Assembly: GCA_017979445.1 (NCBI GenBank)
Contig: CM030711.1
Span: forward strand, 46,113,560 to 46,177,559
Direction: 5' to 3'
Origin: Akebia trifoliata
Lineage: Eukaryota > Streptophyta > Magnoliopsida > Ranunculales > Lardizabalaceae
Length of the DNA: 64,000 nt
Shown: piece by piece, positions 46,680-59,947 of the stretch
How the letters are laid out: every line of letters starts with the position of its first letter
Position numbering within the stretch: position 1 is the first letter of the stretch
The notes under the pieces: generated by a model
Databases searched by the model: none
Seen by the model: only the letters and a program-made list of their open reading frames with translations
What the model was told of the DNA's origin: nothing
Made by a program: the position numbers and the translations under genes

Positions 46680-49600
46680 GTCTCATGGGTCATGGGTTCA
46701 TGGTTTTAAAACTTGTTCAAGATCCCAGTTGACTCATTTGCTGAGTTTCCCACAACTCAATCAAGTTGATTTCAATGATTGTTATTTATATGAAATATAT
46801 AGATATTGTAATAAGCATTTACTAATCTACTTTATAATAATAAAGAAAATCACAATTATTTGAATTTAAATATATAATATTAAATAAATTTAAAAGATAC
46901 TATTCATGTAAGGTGATGATGTAGACCAATCCACTCAGTGTATCAGTAGGGAATGAGACGAGACAAGATAAGATACCTGATTTTAAAACCATGGGTGGAA
47001 TTATCCAAAAGGAAATTTACTTAAAAGGACCTTGATGGAAGGATTTCTTTCTAAATAGTCCCTAAGTTTTGCGACCTAACTTAATAATCCATTTAGTAAA
47101 AAAAATAAAAATAAAATAATATTCTCTCAACCTTATCTCACGTTATAATATTCTTGAAATACCCAAATTACGCTTTTTTTCATCTTCTTCACATACTTTA
47201 GATTTCCAACGACGATTGCAATCATTTCTGACGAATTTTTATCGTGAATGGTGAATGAAAATGATATACTTCTAATTTTAAGTACTTAGATGTATTTATT
47301 TATTTATTTCAACAATTTAGCAAAAATGAAGAACGGAGTTGATATTCCAAAATGTTTCTACCATGTCGAAACTATTTATTTATTATCTAGTTCAATATTT
47401 TTATTGTCAATCTCACCACTTTTAATTTACTATCAAGCTCACCACTTTTTATCGTTGAGTTCAACATTTTTTATCGTTAAATTTGACAATTTTTAAAAAA
47501 TATCAAACTCGACAATAAAAATGTTGAACTTGACAATCTTGACGTAGGTAAAATCCACCCATTTTCATTTTTTGAATTTTTTTCAACTAAAATATATGGA
47601 AAAATCTACTAAAAACTTGACATGATGACTTGTGTAGATGATTTTTAAAAATAAAAAAAAAATCCATCCTTAATCAATTTTCATATAAAAACAAAGAAAT
47701 TTTTTTGAAAAAATCTTGAATTTTTTTTTTCATACACCTTGAAAATGACTTTTTCTTCCTTTTCAAAACATTTCCATCGAAGTAGGGTCTCTTAGAAACT
47801 ATATTGGAATGTCATAAATCCAATTTTTTGAACGAAAATAATGAGTTCAAACAATTACGACAGTTTTGACATTTCAACGTGAGAAATGTGGGGAGTGGGG
47901 GTTCGGGGACTGATTAGAAAGAAAAGTTTAACTAAATAGACTATTAAGAGAAATCCTAAAACTTAAGGACTAATTAGAAAGAAATCCCTTTGCCAAGCTC
48001 TTTTAAGTAGTATTTCCTAATCCAAATGGGAAAGACCCATAATTGTTCTCTCTTCAATGGACCTAAAACAAAAAAAACAAAAAAAATGGGGTAGAGATTT
48101 GTTATTAGCAAATTAAGATGTTAAACTGCTAAATTAATAAAAAGTTCTCATGTGTCTACTCCAATAACTCATTCCGATTTAAAAAAAAGTAAATATAATC
48201 AATGGTTAGAAATCATAAAGCAATTTAATAATGAGGTTATTTAACATGTGCTGAAAGGGCACACATTAAGATGCCTTAAATAGACCTCAGAAACTTGATT
48301 TTCTTATTAAAAATGCCCTAAAAATATTTTCCACCAATAATACGAGCCCAACTTTGAAGGAGGCAGCTCGCTTCAAAATTTTAAGGAACCCTCATTGTTA
48401 CAAGACACATGGCATTTTGAATTTATTTCATGCCCCTGCAACTCCACCAAAATCAGAAATGCCTCCTTGAAAATATCACCTGTAATCTAATGGAGAGCGT
48501 TCTTTCAAAATTTTGAAATGGGGTGTCCGCTTCAAAGTTTTTTTTTCCAAAAATACCCTCAATTGCTTATTTTCTAGGTGTGTTTAATACACCTTAACAT
48601 GTGCCATTAGTGTACAAGTTAGCAAGACCTTTTAATTATGTGTGTAGGTCACCAAATGTGTGTGTAACATGCTTGCATCATGACTCCAAAGACTGTGCCA
48701 GGTAACCGAAAGTAGTTATATGATTGACTCCTTGGAGGATGACATACATACATATACATAAGGTGGTTAATCCACTTCTATAGGAAACAAAAACAAAATC
48801 TAAAAGGTTAAGGAATCTCATTCGAAAATTTTCTCTTCGTTTATACTTGATCAATGTGACAAGTGCACAAAATCATAGATCTTTTTCTTTGGGTCAATCC
48901 ACTTTTATAAGAAACAAAATCAAAATCTAAAAGATTAAGAATAATCTCAATCGAAAATTTTCTTGTTGTATTCGGTCTATGTGACAAGTGCACATAGCCA
49001 TAGATCTGACCCGAAGAAAAAGATCTATGGTTCTATGCACGTCAACCGAATGAAAATTTTCGAGTCAGAATATCACGACTCAAAGATAAAATTAAAAGCA
49101 TACTAGTCTTTTCAAATTTAAAAAAATTATATGATCTAAATGGGGTATTTTTGGTAAGAGAATTATTTTTTTAGGGGGCAATTTGGATATAAATTTCAAA
49201 TCCCTATGTGTATTTAATGCACTTTAACTTGTGCCCTATGAGCACACGCTGACAAGACCCATAAAATAAATATCCAAAGAAGATTTTATTATGTATGTAA
49301 TTAAAAATAAAATAATCCAATTATTCAACACAATTGAAGTCGATCAAATTTTGATTTTTGATTCTCTATTATTTATTGCGCAGAGAAAAGTTGTGGATGC
49401 ATGTGTACGAGGGGGCCCTTTTATTAGACTAATGGGTCGGCTTTATGTCTGACAGTCTTGCATTAATTGTGGTCAAACCTCTCATACATTTATGTCTTTT
49501 TCCTATTAAATACTATCGTTTCTCTGCTGTGAATCACTTGAATTTCACATTTAAGTTCACATTACTCCTCTCCCAACTTGAAACAATAAAGGAACGATTA

Positions 49601-49740
49601 ATATTGAATTTGGTGGAACCCATATGTCCTACAATTGAAAAATATAATATACTACTTTTAGGTTTTGGATTCATTATTTTCATAGTGGGATCCTATGCAC
49701 TCTGGGTGGAGGAATGAAACTCTCATTTGTACACCTCAAC
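46680..49740 (+). repeat. Segmental duplication, copy B
   Basis: Direct-orientation paralogue of 42600-44350, longer because it has been interrupted, mainly by the MULE-like element at 47010-48017 and by unrelated sequence at about 48240-48640. The shared blocks keep the same order to about 49620. An open frame at 49445-49717 lies in this copy but is not conserved as a frame in copy A. Confidence 0.6.
47010..48017. mobile_element. MULE-like inverted-repeat element, about 1 kb
   Basis: Left AGGAAATTTACTTAAAAGGA, then GATTTCTTTCTAAATAGTCC; right end complement GGAAATACTACTTAAAAGAG, then GGATTTCTTTCTAATTAGTCC. The flanks TTATCCAAA (47001-47009) and TAATCCAAA (48018-48026) agree at 8 of 9. A truncated relative lies at about 50850-51970. 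The interior has repeated TCGACAAT/ATCAAACTCGAC motifs; no transposase was found. Confidence 0.7.
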
Positions 49741-50849
49741 ACATGCCACGTGAGTCTCATTTCAAGGGATTGATGGCTAAAATATCTTCTTTTTAACATT
49801 TCCTTCGATTGTGACTTACGTGGCATTTATTGAGGTGTGGGATGAGGGTTTTAATTCTCCACCATTGGTGCGCACGATCTAGACTCCTTTTTTAATGAAT
49901 GTTGTCAAATCGACGTGTTGGGTAGGAATGTTAATGGACATATTAAGATCGGGATCAGATGAGTCCTATTTGATTCCAAAAGAGGTGAGTTGTACCTCAT
50001 ACTAGATCTAAACCTCCGTTGTACGTAATTTAATTAAATCTAAGACCAATCTTAATTGGTTTTTATTGGATTTTAGTTGATTTTTTGACTTTATAAAAAT
50101 ATTAAATTCATATATATTAATTTGATACTATTTTTCATTAAAATGAAGGTCTAATATTCATTTATGCCCAATTAGATATGAGAGTAAATTTCTTATTTTA
50201 TGACAATTTTGTTATAAATTATGCATCTAACTAACTAACTAACTATGAGTACACATACAATTAGGATCAATGACGCAATTTCTATACAACATTTGGATGC
50301 CGTCCATTTTTCAATAACTTTTACAAAATCGTCAGATGCCGTTGGATCTTGTAAAATGGAAAACATAATCTAAGCAATGTACATTTTTAACACACATACC
50401 CTTATTTATACGATACAATAGCATATCAAGTTGGGCCGTGTTGGGCGTTGTAAGCTCTAAATCAACCTAGATTTAATTTTCTAATATTTTGAGTCGTATC
50501 CTACCTTGGTAGGCTCAAGATCGAGGCCATAAAATTCAATTATTATTTTTTATTCGGACCGGTTACCTATCTAATATCACCAATGTTTGGTTCAAATTTT
50601 GTAGATCAACACACAAAATATCAATTTAATTATCTACTTCTAGTTATTGGATTCTAGTATTTTTCATATTGCGTTGTAGCCTCCCCTTCGGAAGGGGCAA
50701 GATAGGTTATACTAATTGAAGACTACTTAATTTTGGGGATACTTTTTCAACACTTTCTAACTATTTGAGCATTTTTACTTACCTTAAATGTATAGGGTGA
50801 GGACCACTCACCCTTTTGAGCTGGCTTCCACGACATGATCTTTAATGAT

Positions 50850-51003
50850 GGACCTCATCTCACGTTATAATATTTTTGAAATATCCAAACTAATCCTCTT
50901 TTCTCATCTTCTTCACATAGTTAAGTTATTCAATGACGATTGCAATCATTTCCGAAGATCAATGACGAATGGAAAATGATATAATTTTAATTTTGAACAT
51001 TTA

Positions 51004-51038
<35 letters not shown>

Positions 51039-51970
51039 TTATTTTGATGTTTTATTTAAAAAATAAAGAATGAATTTGTTTTTTCTTCTTATGATGACAT
51101 TGTAACTTTTGATTTACAACTATGATATAAAAAGTAAAAAGTTTATATCACATAACAATGTCGAGTTCATCACTTTTTATTATCTAGTTTTACATTTTTA
51201 TTGTGAGAGTTTGACGACTTTTTTTAATGAAAAATTTGTCGAACTTGACAATAATTAAACATGACTCAATAATTGAATCTAATTTAAAAGCATCGAGTTC
51301 ATCAATAATATAACTTATATCATGGAGTTCAATAATATTAATATTTTGAGTTCGATGATGATTAGTGATGAATTCGATGCTTTTAAGTCATGATTAATTA
51401 TTGTAGAATCCAACAATATTTTCATATAAAAAAAATCGTCCAACTCCACAGTAAAATTGTTGAACTAGATAATAAAAAGTGGTGAACTCGACACTGAGTG
51501 GTGATTTCAACAATAAAAATGTTGAATTAATAGTAAAAAGTTGTGAACTCAAATGCTGTAATGTGATCTAGATTTTTCATTTTTTTCGATTTCGATACTT
51601 GATGAATCTCCTTGAAATATCCAAAATGCATATATCATATTTGCAAGTCAAAAGTTACAATGTAATCATCAAAATATTTAGAATCTTAATTTTGTTCTTC
51701 ATTTTTTTTAATAAATCAACGTAAAGAAAAAAACATGTCTAAATGTGCAAAATTAAGAGTAAATAATTCTCCATTCATCATTCATTTGAAAATGATCGCA
51801 ATTACCATTGAAAAATCAAACTATGTGAAGAAAATATTATAATTTGAGATGTGGTCCATGGACAATTTAGAAAGAAAAAGTTTACTAAATTGACTATTTA
51901 GACACCGTCCAAAACTTAGAAATTCTATGATATCACCAAGGTCTTTTAAGTAATTTTCACTATAATATAC
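50850..51970. repeat. Truncated relative of the 47010-48017 element
   Basis: Shares CTCACGTTATAATATT(T/C)TTGAAATA, CATCTTCTTCACATA, ACGATTGCAATCATTTC and, at the right end, TTTAGAAAGAAAAAGTTTACT and GGTCTTTTAAGTAATTTTCA. The left terminal inverted repeat is missing. A TA microsatellite (51007-51034) lies inside. Confidence 0.6.
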
Positions 51971-52560
51971 GAAACTCAAATTTAGAAATTCTAAAGTACA
52001 ATAATAATAAAAAAACGAGTCATGATAATTTGACTCCCCCCTACTAGTATGGCAGTGCATAGAATCATAGATTTTTTTTTTCTCGGCACACAATTACACA
52101 TTCTTGTAATTATGTGCAATTGTGTATCCTAAGGGAAAAAAAATCTCCGATTCTAAGCACTGTCATGTAGGGGGGGAGTCGAAGAGTCATTATTCTAAAT
52201 TTTTTTTGTAAAAGACAGAGATTACGATAGTGAAAGAAAATATATTAAGTGAGTGAAAATAAGAATGAAGAAAATAACAAAAGACGGAAATAAAACAAAA
52301 TTCAAAGTTTCAAACAAGACTTTGATTTTTAGTCATTTTGTTTTCGATACGATTTTTCAGTGGACTATATTGGGACCAATGGACCATAAGGTCACTATCC
52401 CACTTGACATTGTTAAAAAACTTTCTTAAAGACGTTTTACACTTGAAGTCTGCGTGTATGTTGTTTGTTGGTGGGGGTGGTAGTACGGAGGAAAGCTCCA
52501 ATACTTGCCCTTTGTAACCCCACATGTGATATTACAGTGGCGATAACTTCGTATAATTGT

Positions 52561-52797
52561 GAGAGTACTGCTAACATGACTCGTCAAGTGGCATATTCAA
52601 ATGACTTTATGATGTGGATAAGTTCGGAACTGTTGATCTGTATGTCTAGGATATATGATTCCCTCGGGATACACTTTTTTATATATATTGGAAAGTGCAA
52701 TCATGTATCTTGAGGTGTTCAGATCTACAATACTTGAACTTGTCATGCCATTGAGTCATTTAAATATGCCACCTGACAAGAAATATTATCACGACTC
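52561..52797. mobile_element. Tourist-like MITE copy
   Basis: Left ACATGACTCGTCAAGTGGCA and right, complement GAGTCGTGATAATATTTCTTG then AGGTGGCAT, match the family at 26261-26469. The centre contains CGGGATACACTTTTTT and GGAAAGTGCAAT as in that copy. Confidence 0.6.
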
Positions 52798-53040
52798 AAT
52801 AATAATAATAATAATTATCCACCCATGGACTGTCTAAGTCGTAAAGGTGAGTACGTGAAATGTGGGTTATGTGAACGTCACGGTTCAATTTCTCTCTTGG
52901 ATTTTCTCATGAATTACCTAAGAGACCACGACAATGACTTACTGTGGTAGTTCTCCCTGAGATTAGTCATAGTGCATGTAAGCTGGCCTGAATACTTGAT
53001 AAGCAAACAAAATTAATAATAGTAATAATAATCATCATCA

Positions 53041-53273
53041 TCATCGTGATAATCTGACTACTCCATGTGGCAAACTCAATCGATTACTTGATGTGATAAG
53101 TTAATGAATTGTAAATCTGTATTCCACAAGATACACGACTATACTTCCACATAAAAAAATATATCTTTAGGGAATCATGTTTCCCGAGGAGCGCAGATCT
53201 ATAGTTCCCTAACTTGTCATGCCAAGGTTGTCAATTGAGTTTATCATGTAGGGTAGTTTGATTATCACGACTC
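53041..53273. mobile_element. Tourist-like MITE copy
   Basis: Left CGTGATAATCTGACTACTCC and GCAAACTCAATCG; right complement GAGTCGTGATAATCAAACTA. It belongs with 26261-26469 and 52561-52797. Confidence 0.6.
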
Positions 53274-54815
53274 TAATAATAATATATTATTAGTAATAGT
53301 GTATTACTTGATTTTTTCGAAATCTATTAACACACCAACTTGTACTTCCAGCACAAACAATAATATAGAATCTCTCTTCTTTTATTTTCAACAAGTTCGA
53401 CAAGTCTTTAGTTCAACACGGCATTGAAAGTTAGTCAAAATTGGGTGCTAAGAAATAGATTTCTATACCTGGCTAAACGTTGTCTGTAAGCAACTCCTAG
53501 GTACTTATTTAAATATAATTTGAATGAAAATTAAAAATCATGTCGAATATGTGGCACCTACGAATTTATTTTTTCATTAAATTCGATAGAATTTCATACC
53601 AAAAAGATCAAACTATCAGTATAAAACAAATTAATTCAGAGTACTACAGTTCATCGTAAAGGTGCCATATTCGATTTTGGATCAACCATCATGGATGGGA
53701 TCATTTTTAAGTAGTCATCTTAGAGACTCGATAAGAATCAGCGAGTAACCTATGGATATCCAACAAGTAAATATATTTTACTTATAATAAATTAGTCTAA
53801 TTAAATATTAATCAAGAGATATCTTGATATAAGTATACTTTATTTAAAATTAAAAAAATGAAGAGAATAATTTTTTATTTCTCTACATATAAAAATCAAT
53901 AATTCAATCTTGGAATCCACTCTTAATTGAAGAATTACATGTTAACTTTTTCCCCCCTCAAAGGCATTTTATCAAGAACCCATTTTTTTTCTCATTAAAA
54001 AAATGATCTATCCTTACGAGTATCCGATGGGTATCAGGTACTTGTACGCGTGGTTGTTCCTTAGTTACAGGAGTCTCATACCCAAATCGAAATTGATTAG
54101 AATCAAAACCTAATTTTATTTAGGTTTTGGTTGGGTGTATGTAGAATTGAACTAAAATGACTCGTTGACACACCCCTAGTTCATACGAGGTTAGTTAAAT
54201 ACAACTAATCACGTACTAACCAATTTGGTAATACAATCATTATTGTTTTTGAATTTTATCATTGGGCAATGAATCAAATAGTGAAGATAAGTGTTTTTTG
54301 TTTGAGAAATTCAATCATGCATCTAGGTAATAAATTCTTATTCAATTATGATTAAACATATGTAACACAGTAATGGAGAAACTAAATGCATTATTGTTTT
54401 CGATAGATAGTAAACTTTAGACGGAAGAAAGGCAAGCAAAATATTTTTGGAGGGAAAAGAGATAGGCGGAATTACTAAGCAAATTAAAATGACCTATCGA
54501 TCCTGAGAAGTTATCGATCTTGAATGCGAAGGTTTACATGGCCCATACTAAATGGTGAATGTGTGTGAGTGATTACAAAGTCAATGAGACACGATCTTGA
54601 ACATGCATGAGATCTGATATAATATCATAACTCAAGATCACCAATAATTACTCATGATCATCGATAACCATCTATAATTATCAAATCAACTCCATAATTA
54701 ACACATCACATTGTGGAACGTGTAACAATTGTAAGCAAAAGTTAAAAATAACCACATCATGAAGAGCAAAAGGGACACAATTTGAATTCAAACATTTGAT
54801 TTAATTCGTTTTGAT

Positions 54816-55253
54816 TAGGGATGCAACTTGGTCTGGTTCAAACCGAGAACCAAACCAAACCAATAGCTTTGGGATGATTTGGTTCGATTTGGAACAAATT
54901 GCAGTTTGATTTTGGGTTTAGAAAATTAAAAAATGATCAATTGGTTCGGTTCTCGATTCGAGACTTGTATAGAACTGTACCAAATCAAGAATTGAACCTT
55001 ATAATAAATAAATAAGTATATTCATTTATTATGATTATTTTAGAAATCAGGACATAGATTAATGACTTCTTTTAAATAAATAAATGATTCTTTTTATGAA
55101 TAGATTAATGATTTATTATATGAAATTTTAGATTTTATTTATTTATTTTATTATTAAAAATATGTAGTTTCTAACAAATAGGATAATTTAGTGGAACGAC
55201 CTACGTTCGTTCAATTCTGATTTAGCCTCAAATCAAACCGAGATGCACCCCTA
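54816..55253. mobile_element. hAT-like MITE
   Basis: Left end TAGGGATGCAACTTGGTCTG and right end, complement TAGGGGTGCATCTCGGTTTG, form inverted repeats. The flanks GTTTTGAT (54808-54815) and GTTTTGCT (55254-55261) agree at 7 of 8, fitting a hAT 8-bp duplication. The interior repeats the motif GGTTCGGTTCTCGATTC/GAACCAAACC. Confidence 0.65.
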
Positions 55254-55482
55254 GTTTTGCTTACTGACTAACAAGTTGAAACTTTGTTTACAATGCAACC
55301 CTAGAGTAAATTTGGATCTCGGGTATATAGTAAAGAATCAACCAAGAAAAAGATCCCAATATAGGTAGATACTCATATTAGAGAAGATGTCCTAATAAGG
55401 TGGGAAAAACTTTGAAGCGGGTATCCCATTTCAAAATTTTGAAGAAACCCTCTTTTCCTTGGATTACACATGGCGTCATGAA

Positions 55483-55946
55483 TAGGGGTGTCAATGGATA
55501 TCAAATTACCCAATTATCTAATGTACCCAAAATCAATTAATCAATCTTTCACTGTTGAATTTTTAAAAGCTTAGGTGGAAGTTCAATAGCCACCATTCTA
55601 AAAATCTTGGATCAAGTTCAAAATAAATTAAGTTTTGAATGATAAATTTTTTAGATGAGTTTTTGGATTAAATTTAGATGGTTGTGGTGTTGGATTGTTA
55701 ATATAGATCTATTTGAACAAAATGACCCTTAGAAATTAAGTCAAATTAAATTAATTTTTTTATTTTTTATATTAAAGTGTATCCAAGGGGTACACAATGT
55801 GTATTGGGTATTTGTTAGGTCGGATCTAGTTCTAAGGGTCTCATATCTGGAATCGAAATTGATTGGAACTAAAATCGAGTTCAAGTTCGGGTCATGTTCT
55901 AGGTATGCATGAAACCGACTTAAACCCGACCCATAGACACGCCTAG
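55483..55946. repeat. TAGGGGTGTC transposon-like element
   Basis: Left TAGGGGTGTCAATGG and right, complement CTAGGCGTGTCTATGGGTCGG, are inverted-repeat ends. No target duplication could be read. Sequence near 54060-54180 and 61500/63500 shares the GTTGACACACCC-type end. Confidence 0.45.
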
Positions 55947-56744
55947 TTTTGAAGGATGCATTTCAAATATTGATGAAATATTAGGGACGTGAACTAAATA
56001 TGAAAAACCACCTACTCTAATAAGGTTGGTCAGATGTCGAATATGCAATCTATTTCATCAAACATACAAAATCTTAACTTTTTTAATCACTTGGAAGTTT
56101 GAGCCATCATTTCCTAGAACTTGGGACTTGGGAATAGGCAACCTTGCAATAATCAGTATCTCTCTACATTTACTCTGACAACCCAATCCCTACTTTGAAG
56201 ATCACACTTGTTTAGATGGCACGTGTACAGTCAGATTTTTTCTACTTTTTCTTAGTTTCATCTTTTTTTAATTTCCAATTTCTTTTTCTTCAGAAAATAA
56301 GATAATTCATGTGGGAATCTTGCTTTAGCCATAACCAACCCTAATGGAAGCCATCATCACCATCATCATTAACTACTTTAAATTAATATAAAATAATAAA
56401 ATTCACTAATTATAGATCAACAGCTGAAATTTTATTAATTAAGATAAGTTCAATATGTAACGCATTAGGTACACGCGGAGAAAGTTTAATGTGGTCGGGT
56501 CCATTACCCACTATCGACCTTATAATTCAAAGAATTGGTTTCCTTTATTTAGATGGGAAGTATGTGGCTTCTTTATCTTTCCGAATTGATAACAAGCACC
56601 TCCACATTTTGATGAATTGTTTCAAATTTACATCATCATCTTATCTTCTTTACTATCATAAAGAGAGAAGTAGAAGTAGAAGCATATATAGTCTCAACGT
56701 TGGAGCACGGGTTTAAAATGACAAGGGAAAGCTTCAGACAAAAA

Positions 56745-57330
56745 ATGTAGAAAACAAGAAAAAAGAGAGAGAGAAACAAGAACGATAAAACACAAAAAAT
56801 ATATTGCGAATTATGAAAAATGAATATGTCTAATAATACATAAATTAGGGTCGAGTTCTGTGGACAACATTCTAGACAACATGTTTTGTCCTACATGGGG
56901 TAAGAATTTCGAAATGAACTGTTTTTTTTTATTAATGATGATCACTATAGTGAGGGGATCATTCTCACAAAAAAAATCAGCCCATTCTGAAATTATTAAC
57001 CCTATTTTACAAGTTGAAGAATTGTTGATCGTTCATGTAGAAAATGGGAAAAAGAGAGAGAGAAACAACGACAATAAAATACAAAATATGTTGTGAATTA
57101 TGAAAAATGTATATATCTAATAATATATAAGTCAAGGTTGGATTCCGTAGATAACATTTTAGACAATATGTTTTGTCCTATATGGGCTAGCAGTTTCGGA
57201 ATAGACTAATTTAGTGGGGTTGATCGCTATGATGAGGGGATCACCCTCACAAAAAAAATCAGCCTACTCTGAAATTGGTAGTCCCATTTTACAAGTTGAG
57301 GAATCGTGGACTGTTCATTTTTACTGTTAG
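56745..57330 (+). repeat. Tandem duplication, about 290-bp unit
   Basis: Two direct copies, the second starting near 57035, share ATGTAGAAAA, AAAGAGAGAGAGAAACAA, AATTATGAAAAATG, TCTAATAATA(C/T)ATAA, AGACAA(C/T)ATGTTTTGTCCTA and AAAAAAAATCAGCC. The blocks resemble the interior of the MULE MITE at 23225-23580. Confidence 0.65.
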
Positions 57331-58912
57331 TTTGCAACAAATTTTTATAGGGTTAGAAGTTTTAGGATCAACTGATTTTTTAACAAAAAATCAACTCATT
57401 TTGAATTTTTTTTGTCATATAGGACAAAACATTGTCTACGGAACACTATCCCATAAGTCATTTATTTTAATTTATTTTATGTTTCCAATTTAACATGTTC
57501 TTAAACATAGTTGCACTTATGATGAAAAAAAAAAAAAAAATTTACTCATGAATATATCTTTTGATCAAAATAATATATTATTTAAAAAATAAAAAATACC
57601 ATAACATCATCAAGATATTATCATCAAATCCCATATTTCTACATTTATGAATCATCAAATCCTTTTATATATCAAATCTCACATTAAAAAAAAGAAGAAA
57701 GTACTTAAGTTATTCTCTTTCTTTCGTTCTTTTTTCTTTTGAAAGAAACTGTCATCAAAGAGAAAAAGATGTTTTAAAAACAAACATATGACTTTTTCAC
57801 ACAGTCACATTTTTTTGTTGTTTAATTGCGGGAGGTATAAGTCGTGTTCTAAATGCGTTTCTTTTTTCTTTAAAAAAAACACCGTTTGTTATTATTAGTG
57901 TAAGTGGTTTGACACCAAAAATTGGATTTTGAAAATATGCCCGTACCTTAACATTTAAACTTAATATAGTCAAGATCATTTTGATCTAAAACCAAGAAAG
58001 TTGCAATTGAACATCCCTAAAATCATGTTGGCTAATAGTCAAAATTATAAAAATATCATTTTTAATTATGTAGTCAATTAATATCTTAAATTACAAATAA
58101 ACCCTTCAAATACATGTGTGCTTGCACATGCCGCCTTCTAGTTAATATTATAATGAGAGAAGACGGAATAGAAGTGATTCGGCACCAAAATTTGGAATCC
58201 TAGAAGTGCCCGCTCATTTACATCTAAAGTTAATAAAATCAAGGTCATTTTAGTCAAACATAAAGAACATTGCAGTCCCACTCAATAATCACGTGTTTAG
58301 TTTTTGAAATAACAAAAACATTCTTTTAAACCCTTTAATTACTATTTTAAATTACAAATAAGTGTTTTGATAAATGTGCATTTGCACATACCACCATCTA
58401 TTATATATTAATAAAAATGATTTAAATACCATTATCTTCAACCTTAGGCAATTGTTAATTTAAAATAAATATTATCATCTTAAAACTATTAAACACCTAT
58501 TGGTAACTATTTTTAATTTATTAAACCTCATCTTCAATCAAACAATGTCAACCTTGTTCTGATCTTTTGGTGGAAAACATTTGATTTTTCTATCCATAAT
58601 TTTGCCGTATGCTTAAAAAATACTATAAGATTTGAAGGATATAAAGCCTTAGGATAGATGAGGATGGTAAAAAAAAGTTTTGAAGATAAATAGTTATATA
58701 GGGTCATAGAATAGGGTAAAATTTATTCAAGGGCAAAGATTACTGTGATTGGTAAGAAAACTTAAAAGATTATTTCTTATAAAATTAAAAATAAAAGGTA
58801 TTTTAGTCATTTTATATAGACTATCAAGGCTTGGGTCATACCTTCACTTGGAAAATTTAGGATGTCTAAAATATTTATCAAAACATGGAGAATATTTTTA
58901 TAAATTTAAAAA

Positions 58913-59136
58913 GGGTCAGGATCCTTTGACTCCTAAGAATGACTCGTGAAAAGAATGCATGATCCCAACCCTTTGAATAACAAATCCAGTGGTTGAGATT
59001 TATCCTGGGGATAAGTATCTCCGAGATTCTGTTTTCAAGATACTCATAAATCTCAACCATTGGGTATTGTATTTAAAGGGTTGGGATCATATATTTTTTT
59101 CATGAGTCATTCTTAAGAGTCAACGGATGTCAACCC
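58913..59136. mobile_element. MULE-type MITE with exact 9-bp target duplication
   Basis: A 224-bp near-palindrome starting GGGTCAGGATCCTTTGACTC and ending GATGTCAACCC. The flanks are exact 9-mers ATTTAAAAA (58904-58912 and 59137-59145). The second copy in the window (190-378) is truncated. No coding capacity. Confidence 0.8.
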
Positions 59137-59947
59137 ATTTAAAAACAATAAAGCCAGCTTAGTTAAGAGCATTAGGAAAACGTGCAATGCATTAAAAAGA
59201 AGGATAATGTTGAAGTAACATTGAAATGTACATTGTGGGAGATATTTCTGATGTGGATGTGTGTCAGAGCCATAGATGTTTTTCATCAAGATCTCACTCT
59301 AAAAAGAAATTTCTTAAAAAAATTTAAGTGGACGAGCGAAAAAAATCGTCTCTCAATGTCTTGAGTTGAGATCATGGTTTTAAATCTTACTTGAGACCGA
59401 CACAACTCGTTCAAGTTGTCTCGGTATCATCCACCAACGAGCGAGTTGACAAGTTGTCTCAAAGACATGATTTGTTACAATTTTAAGACCTTTTTTTCCT
59501 TCTAAAATCTCATCCATGACGACACAGTCATGTGCATGGACGAGATGAGACGCCAAAACAAGTTTTAAAACCATGGTCCAGATTCTTTATGGTACCTTTT
59601 TCTTGCAATTCCTTGTAGTATGATGGTTGAGAGAGTGCCATGTGGTATAGAAATCAAAATCCCATCATTGAAGTGTTGTAGTTCAATGACAGTTCATTTT
59701 CTCTTTGATCAAGCTTAAAAAAGAAGTTTTTAACCTTTTTTTTTTTTCAGATGTGATCAAAATCATCATCAATACATGACTAATGGGTGATATTTTATGT
59801 TTCAGCATGCCCTCTCCATTGTTGAAAAAAGTATTGCATGGAATTGCAGGAAAAAGTACCATAGAGAGTGTGCTCCCTGTTGAAAATGACATAAAAGCCC
59901 TTATCTTCAAGACTTTAACCTACAGTCAATAAACCTTGTTTTTTCTT

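Noticed and set aside
49445..49717. 90-residue hydrophobic frame
   Set aside because: Starts without convincing context, and the duplicated segment near 43.9-44.2 kb does not preserve the frame.
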